Origin: RYN-230 sp036509255 | GTDB lineage: Bacteria > Actinomycetota > Actinomycetes > Streptosporangiales > Streptosporangiaceae | Assembly: GCA_036509255.1 (NCBI GenBank) | Contig: DATCFY010000149.1 | Coordinates: forward strand, 1 to 10,034 | Direction: 5' to 3' | DNA length: 10,034 nucleotides | Part shown: one piece after another, positions 6,245-10,034 of the stretch | How positions within the stretch are numbered: the stretch's first letter is position 1 | Layout of the letters: every line of letters begins with the position of its first letter | Position numbers and translations under genes: made by a program | Notes under the pieces: model-generated | Told to the model about the DNA's origin: nothing | Seen by the model: the letters and a program-made list of their open reading frames with translations, nothing else | Database searches by the model: none

Positions 6245-6308
6245 GCAGGGCAGTGAGGCTTCGCACGGGGATCGCGGATCCGCGCGGACGGGGCAGGACA
6301 CCTCGGCA

Positions 6309-6341
6309 CAGGCCGCGCCCAGCTCAGCTGGGCGCGGCCTG
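6309..6341. terminator. Bidirectional terminator hairpin centred on a stop codon
   Basis: A perfect 16-bp inverted repeat: CAGGCCGCGCCCAGCT (6309-6324), one base, AGCTGGGCGCGGCCTG (6326-6341). It separates the convergent SRPBCC and glutamine amidotransferase genes. The stop codon of the latter (6324-6326, minus) is at the exact centre, so the right arm encodes its last residues, QAAPS. There is no T-run on either side, but the stem is extremely stable, as in many actinobacterial terminators. Confidence 0.75.
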
Positions 6342-7283
6342 CGGGTGCTGGGAGGACGCCGCCGCCGGATCCAGGTCGGACACCTGGAGCCGGTGCGCGG
6401 GCTCCGCCGGGAACGGCGCCGTGCTGTCGATCTGCAGCGCCGAACTGACGTGCAGCAGTTCGCCCGGCGCCAGCAGCCGCCAGCCCGGGTCATCATCCAT
6501 CCGCTCGCTGGCGATGACCACTGACGCCTGGCGCGCCAGGTCGGGGGACAGCGCGTGGATCCGGTGGCTGGCCGCGTCGAGCGGCTGGCCGGTGCTGGTG
6601 CCCAGGTCCGCCGCGCGGCCGTTGGCCGGCTGGCCCCCCGCCGCCGGCCCGCCGGCCGTGTGCCCGCCGGCCGTAGGGCCGCCGGCCGGGCGGTCCAGCA
6701 CGTACAGCTCATGGGTGGCCGGGTAGCGCAACGCCCACAAGTCCGTCGCGGTGATGAGCACCAGGTTGAGCGCGTACACGGGCAGCCGCGCGCTGATCCA
6801 GCCGATCGCCTCGGTCAGGCCGGCGGTCACGTCCCCGCCATGGCGCCGGGTCTCCGCCGTGATCAGCGCGAAGATCCGCTCGCTGTCGGTCTCGCCGCCC
6901 ACCAGCCCCGCCGCGCCCAGTTCGGCCAGGCGCCGGTCCAGCTCGCCGAGGCCCTGGACCACGCCGTTGTGCGCGAACAGCCGGTCGTCCTGCACGAACG
7001 GGTGAGTGTTGGCCATCGTGTGCGCGCCAGTGCTGGCGTAGCGGACGTGGGCCACGAAGGTGGTGCCGCGCAGGTCCCGGGCCGCGGCCGCGAAGTGGGC
7101 ATCTTCCCAGGCCGCGATGGGCTGCTTGCTGACCGCCGGTTCACCCGTGCGCCCGAACGTCCCGACCCCGGCGCCGTCGGGGTTGCGGTGGCTCTGCGCG
7201 TCCAGGCTGTCCGGGGCGTCGATGAGCCAGAACCTGGCCGCCACGTCCCGCGTGCCGGCGTGCAGCCCGAGCAGACGGCACAT
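6324..7283 (-). CDS. Class II glutamine amidotransferase (YafJ/EgtC-like)
   Basis: A 319-residue N-terminal-nucleophile amidohydrolase. After removal of Met1, Cys2 (MCRLLG) becomes the nucleophile that releases ammonia from glutamine. Other class II motifs are SHRNPDGAGVG (31-41), HVRYAS (79-84), NTHPF (92-96), AHNGVVQG (104-111, Asn106/Gly107 oxyanion site) and ETDSE (131-135, glutamine binding). No acceptor-domain partner is adjacent. EgtC of ergothioneine synthesis is a relative, but no egtA, egtB or egtD is here and the MCRLLG start suits the general YafJ-like group. Residues 200-219 are four five-residue Ala-Gly-Gly repeats inserted before the last strands. The ribosome site AGAGG lies 6 bases upstream of the ATG. 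The substrate is unknown. Confidence 0.88.
   Translation of the reverse strand: MCRLLGLHAGTRDVAARFWLIDAPDSLDAQSHRNPDGAGVGTFGRTGEPAVSKQPIAAWEDAHFAAAARDLRGTTFVAHVRYASTGAHTMANTHPFVQDDRLFAHNGVVQGLGELDRRLAELGAAGLVGGETDSERIFALITAETRRHGGDVTAGLTEAIGWISARLPVYALNLVLITATDLWALRYPATHELYVLDRPAGGPTAGGHTAGGPAAGGQPANGRAADLGTSTGQPLDAASHRIHALSPDLARQASVVIASERMDDDPGWRLLAPGELLHVSSALQIDSTAPFPAEPAHRLQVSDLDPAAASSQHPQAAPS
6627..6686 (-). repeat. 15-bp coding minisatellite (four Ala-Gly-Gly-x-x units)
   Basis: Residues 200-219 of the amidotransferase read AGGPT-AGGHT-AGGPA-AGGQP, four imperfect copies of a 15-base unit in frame. It looks like slippage expansion in a surface loop. The frame is preserved, so copy-number changes would lengthen the loop without breaking the protein. 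Confidence 0.7.
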
Positions 7284-7423
7284 GATCTGCCTCTACCGGG
7301 CTGCGGCGGAGGGTGGCAGATGGCTCACCACTCCACCGTATGCGCCGATCCCGGAATTTATCTCGCGTCCCTCCCGAACCAGCCAGGCTCCGCTGGCGAC
7401 TTCCGGTGCTCCGGCCGGCCCGC
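7284..7423. other. Intergenic gap between GPP34 and amidotransferase genes, weak hairpins
   Basis: This 140-base stretch separates two genes on the minus strand. CCGGAA (7351-7356) pairs with TTCCGG (7401-7406) around a small stem GCCAG (7382-7386) / CTGGC (7393-7397), which may be a weak terminator for the GPP34 gene. An AT-richer patch at 7354-7363 could belong to a promoter for the amidotransferase, but I find no convincing pair of boxes. Confidence 0.3.
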
Positions 7424-8377
7424 TCAGTGATGGCCAAAGCCTCCTGCGGCTGAATGACCGCCGTCCCGGTGACCGTCATGCCCGTGCGGGCCGACGTGGT
7501 GCCCGTCCCCGCCGGGGCCGTCCGTCCGGTGGATGCCCAGGAAGTGGGTGCCCACGACATCGGAACCGACCACCGCGCCGCCTTCGATGACCGCTGTCAG
7601 GGCGTGCACGCTGGCCGCGATGACCTCTTCCATGGCCGGCAGCAAAGCCGGGTCCGTGCCCCTCTCGGCGGCGCTCGCCCAGGCCAGTTCCCCGCCCGTC
7701 TCCCCGGCCGCCTCCCCGGGCACCGGGCCCGGGACCAGCCCGGTGCGAGAAGCCGGGCCGCCCACTGTGGACCGGCCCGCCGTGGTCTGGGCGATGACTT
7801 GCTCCCGCGCAAGCTGGGCCATCCGGGCCCGCGCGGGCTGGCCGTCCCGGCCCGGATACAGCACGTCGCCCAGTCCGATGGCGCTGGCCAGGCCGGCCAG
7901 GGCCACCTGGGCCAGGCCGGCCGCCGGCCCGGGGGACCGTGTGACGGCATCCAGCCGCGACCTGGCCGCGGCCGCCCGCGACACGTCGGTGACCTGGTAG
8001 CGCGGGGTACCGAGGATCCGGCTGGGCTCCAGGTGCAGTACGCCGGCTGAGATCAGCCGGGCCGCGTAGGCGGTCCGGATCCCGCGCCGGGGGAGACCTA
8101 CCCACGTCTCCGGGCGCGGGGGAAACGGTGCCCCGGCGAGGCTGAGCAGCGCCGCGTCCAGTTCCGCGTCCCCGGTAGCGGTCCGGCCCCCGGCTACGAT
8201 CCGGCCCTCGGTGATCCGGGCCCGCCCGGCCGCCGCCAGCCTGATCAGCTCGGACGCCATCAGCGCGAAGTCGATCCGCCCCCTGGTCATAAGCTTCCCG
8301 TCCCGCGGCCGGATCGACAGCACGAACAGGTCGTCGCCCAGGGTGGCCAGCGCGGAGCCGGACGGGGACGGATCCAT
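7424..8377 (-). CDS. GPP34-family phosphoprotein (GOLPH3/Vps74-like) with His-rich tail
   Basis: A 317-residue protein. Residues 11-130 carry the family opening: TLGDDLFVLSI (12-22), a helical segment with ASELIRLAAAGRARI (41-55), and ILGTPRYQVTD (121-131). The rest is mainly helical and includes GLASAIGLGDVLYP (162-175). In eukaryotes this fold binds phosphatidylinositol-4-phosphate at the Golgi; bacterial copies are common in actinobacteria and have no settled function. A Gly/Pro/Thr-rich linker (about 199-231) precedes a last helix, and the tail (283-317) has nine histidines among Gly and Asp, suggesting metal binding. ATG 8377 is chosen because the family domain starts right after it; there is no ribosome site, but TAATGT lies 7 bases upstream as a possible leaderless -10. 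Confidence 0.8.
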   Translation of the reverse strand: MDPSPSGSALATLGDDLFVLSIRPRDGKLMTRGRIDFALMASELIRLAAAGRARITEGRIVAGGRTATGDAELDAALLSLAGAPFPPRPETWVGLPRRGIRTAYAARLISAGVLHLEPSRILGTPRYQVTDVSRAAAARSRLDAVTRSPGPAAGLAQVALAGLASAIGLGDVLYPGRDGQPARARMAQLAREQVIAQTTAGRSTVGGPASRTGLVPGPVPGEAAGETGGELAWASAAERGTDPALLPAMEEVIAASVHALTAVIEGGAVVGSDVVGTHFLGIHRTDGPGGDGHHVGPHGHDGHRDGGHSAAGGFGHH

Positions 8378-8695
8378 GACGCCGACATTAACCGCCAGGC
8401 CGTGCCCGCGACATGCGGCCGCCTCATGCCGTGCCGCCGCCTGGCTGCGAAGGCCGGCGGCCGTCCGGGCCCCGGGGGCCGGCTGATGATCAGGCGATTG
8501 GTGCCGCTCCAGCGGCGCCCCGCCCGGCCCCGCGCGGCGCCGGGCGGGCTGAGCAGCCTTCTTTTCCCGCTGGGAACTGGGATACCGTCTTGAGAAAGGG
8601 CCATGAACGCGACCATGCGCAGAGCATGGGCGTAACCCGCGAGGGCCGGTGGGATCCGGTGCCGTCATGAGCGGGCCGGCGAGGAGGAGTGCAGC
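8378..8695. promoter_or_regulatory. Divergent intergenic region, GPP34 / thiolase
   Basis: A 318-base region in which I see no convincing gene. On the minus strand TAATGT (plus-strand 8385-8390) is a plausible -10 for the GPP34 gene. On the plus side TTGAGA (8590-8595) matches a -35 box at 5 of 6, but no good -10 follows; TACCGT (8583-8588) is an alternative -10 with no good -35. An inverted repeat CCATGC-gcaga-GCATGG (8613-8629) could be an operator for the thiolase. A ten-codon ORF at 8603-8635 is probably chance. Confidence 0.4.
8681..8689 (+). promoter_or_regulatory. Ribosome binding site fixing the GTG start of the thiolase
   Basis: GAGGAGGAG (8681-8689) ends 6 bases before GTG 8696. 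It supports that GTG as the real start, and the thiolase N-terminal strand begins immediately after. Confidence 0.7.
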
Positions 8696-9844
8696 GTGCG
8701 CGATGCGGTGATCGTGGAGGCCGTCCGGACGCCGGTCGGGAAGCGGAACGGCGGGCTGTCCGGGGTGCACCCGGTATCGCTGTCAGCCCACGTGCTCAGG
8801 GCCCTGGCCGAACGGTCCGGTGTGGACCCCGCCCTGGTGGACGACGTGATCTGGGGTTGCGTCGGCCAGGTGGGCGAGCAGACCTTCGACATCGGCCGGA
8901 ACGCGGTGCTGGCGGCGGGCTGGCCGGAGACCGTGACCGGCGTGACCGTGGACCGCCAGTGCGGCTCCTCCCAGCAGTCCGTGCACTTCGCGGCGGCCGG
9001 CCTGATCGCGGGCCAGTACGACGTGGTCGTGGCGGGCGGGGTGGAGTCCATGTCCCGGGTGCCGATGGGCTCCTCCATCCAGGGCGCCAACCCGTTCGGC
9101 CCGGAGTTCTTCGAGCGCTACGAGGGCGTGCTCCCCAACCAGGGCGTGGGCGCCGAGATGATCGCCGAGCGCTGGGGCCTGTCCCGGACCCAGGTCGACG
9201 AGTACTCGGTCGGCTCGCACGAGAAGGCGGCCGCCGCCCAGGACGCCGGCCGGTTCGAGGGCCAGATCGCGCCGATCACGAACGACCAGGGCGAGGTGAT
9301 CAGCGCGGATGAGGGGATCCGCCGCGGCACCACGGTCGACGTGCTGGCCAAGCTGAAGACGGTGTTCAAGCCGGAAGGCGGCGTGATCACCGCCGGCAAC
9401 TCCTCGCAGATCTCGGACGGCTCGGCCGCGCTGCTGATGACCACGTCGGAGAAGGCCCGCGAGCTGGGGCTGACCCCGATCGCCCGGGTCCATACGGCCG
9501 TGCTGGCTGGCGCCGACCCGATCATCATGCTGACCGCGCCCATCCCGGCCACCCAGAAGGCGCTGGCCCGCAGCGGGCTGAACCTCGACGAGATCGGCGC
9601 CTTCGAGGTCAACGAGGCGTTCGCGCCGGTGCCGCTGGCCTGGCTGGCCGACCTGGGCGCCGACGCGAAGGCGCTGAACCCCAACGGCGGGGCGATCGCC
9701 CTGGGCCACCCCCTCGGCGGGTCCGGCGCGCGGCTGATGACCACGCTCGTGCACCAGATGCGCGACAACGGGATCCGCTACGGCCTGCAGACCATGTGCG
9801 AGGGCGGCGGCCAGGCCAACGCCACCATTCTCGAGCTCCTCTGA
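8696..9844 (+). CDS. Thiolase (acetyl-CoA C-acyltransferase)
   Basis: A full-length 382-residue thiolase. It has the N-terminal VEAVRTPVGKRNG (7-19), the nucleophile Cys89 in DRQCGSSQQ (86-94), NEAFAPV (306-312), GGAIALGHPLGGSG (331-344, catalytic His338) and the acid/base Cys368 in TMCEGGG (366-372). It catalyses thiolytic cleavage of 3-ketoacyl-CoA, or the reverse condensation. The GKRNG and CGSSQQ stretches recall the actinobacterial FadA5 type that acts on branched or steroid-derived acyl-CoA, but that is from memory of the family and not proof. No other beta-oxidation gene is next to it in the window; the partial thioesterase at the left edge is too distant to link. The start is GTG with a strong ribosome site. 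Confidence 0.93.
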   Translation: MRDAVIVEAVRTPVGKRNGGLSGVHPVSLSAHVLRALAERSGVDPALVDDVIWGCVGQVGEQTFDIGRNAVLAAGWPETVTGVTVDRQCGSSQQSVHFAAAGLIAGQYDVVVAGGVESMSRVPMGSSIQGANPFGPEFFERYEGVLPNQGVGAEMIAERWGLSRTQVDEYSVGSHEKAAAAQDAGRFEGQIAPITNDQGEVISADEGIRRGTTVDVLAKLKTVFKPEGGVITAGNSSQISDGSAALLMTTSEKARELGLTPIARVHTAVLAGADPIIMLTAPIPATQKALARSGLNLDEIGAFEVNEAFAPVPLAWLADLGADAKALNPNGGAIALGHPLGGSGARLMTTLVHQMRDNGIRYGLQTMCEGGGQANATILELL

Positions 9845-9853
9845 CCAGGTAAC

Positions 9854-9871
9854 CCGGGCCCGCGGGCCCGG
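9854..9871 (+). terminator. GC-rich hairpin after the thiolase
   Basis: CCGGGCC (9854-9860), loop CGCG, GGCCCGG (9865-9871) is a perfect 18-base palindrome starting 9 bases after the thiolase stop. No T-run follows. Termination is the simplest reading. Confidence 0.55.
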
Positions 9872-9953
9872 CCGGGAAAAGTCAAAAGCCAACTCGCGCC
9901 GGCCATGGCCCAGGGATCCGGCAGCGAGGGGGCCTAGCGGGAGCGGGTCACTA

Positions 9954-9996
9954 GGGCACCATCGTTCTCTCGGGCACTCTAGGGTGCCCGTAGATG
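9954..9996 (+). promoter_or_regulatory. Possible promoter/operator of a next gene at the right edge
   Basis: CGGGCAC (9971-9977), TCTAGG, GTGCCCG (9984-9990) is a perfect 7-bp inverted repeat. GGGCACC (9954-9960) is a third copy of the arm that can pair with GGTGCCC (9983-9989) instead. A -10-like TAGGGT (9980-9985) overlaps the repeat and lies 8 bases before ATG 9994, from which a frame stays open to the window end (13 codons). This matches the leaderless layout seen elsewhere in the window, but the downstream gene cannot be confirmed. Confidence 0.3.
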
Positions 9997-10034
9997 GGAC
10001 TCGGCGGGAGCCGGGGTGACGGTCTGTGCGGGTC

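Noticed and set aside
6324..7283. Calling the amidotransferase EgtC of ergothioneine synthesis
   Set aside because: No other egt gene is nearby, the protein is longer than I expect for EgtC, and its motifs fit the general YafJ-like group equally well.
8574..8590. ECF sigma-factor promoter (GGAAC ... CGTC) upstream of the thiolase
   Set aside because: The two boxes are only about 8 bases apart; the known type needs roughly 16-17.
8603..8635. Ten-codon leader peptide before the thiolase
   Set aside because: There is no suitable ribosome-site spacing, no run of regulatory codons and no attenuator hairpin.
9941..10030. A tRNA or small structured RNA at the right edge
   Set aside because: The arms do not form a cloverleaf with acceptor and T-loop signatures; a promoter/operator explains the repeats more simply.
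1..10034. Mobile elements, phage genes, defence systems or CRISPR arrays
   Set aside because: No transposase, integrase, nuclease, regularly spaced repeat or attachment site is visible, and codon use is uniform across the genes.

Overview
The window is very GC-rich, and nearly every codon that can end in G or C does so. It uses GTG as well as ATG starts. Several genes appear to be transcribed from promoters whose -10 box lies only 6-8 bases before the start codon (leaderless mRNAs). Together with a GPP34-type protein, a MarR-GNAT fusion and an ArsR/SRPBCC pair, this points to a high-GC actinobacterium. The genus cannot be told from this sequence.

Layout. Positions 1-207 (minus) hold the N-terminal part of a hot-dog thioesterase, cut by the window edge. 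It diverges from a HIT-family protein (242-709, plus). A convergent gap of 239 bases with strong inverted repeats follows. Positions 949-4481 hold a four-carbon sugar-acid set: denD (minus) diverges from otnK-ltnD (plus), and the last two are coupled by a TGATG overlap. Next come a MarR-GNAT fusion regulator (4492-5388) and a two-gene ArsR/SRPBCC operon (5419-6244), each with its own short promoter region and a palindrome that looks like an operator. The SRPBCC gene converges on a class II glutamine amidotransferase (6324-7283, minus). The stop codon of the latter lies at the centre of a perfect 16-bp inverted repeat, which probably serves as a two-way terminator. Upstream of it on the same strand is a GPP34-family protein with a histidine-rich tail (7424-8377). 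A 318-base divergent region separates that from a thiolase (8696-9844, plus). The last 190 bases hold a hairpin after the thiolase and a further palindrome with a possible next gene start.

How the genes work together. DenD and LtnD would each oxidise a four-carbon sugar acid (D-erythronate and L-threonate) to 2-oxo-tetronate, and OtnK would phosphorylate the 3-oxo isomer. In the established pathway an isomerase (OtnI) and a decarboxylating aldolase (OtnC) complete the route to dihydroxyacetone phosphate; neither is in this window. The other genes look like separate small units: transcription regulators with self-control sites, and general lipid or acyl-CoA metabolism (thioesterase, thiolase). 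I found no mobile element, CRISPR array, rRNA or tRNA. I see no convincing undescribed multi-gene system; the most interesting material is in regulatory DNA and in unusual protein tails and inserts.
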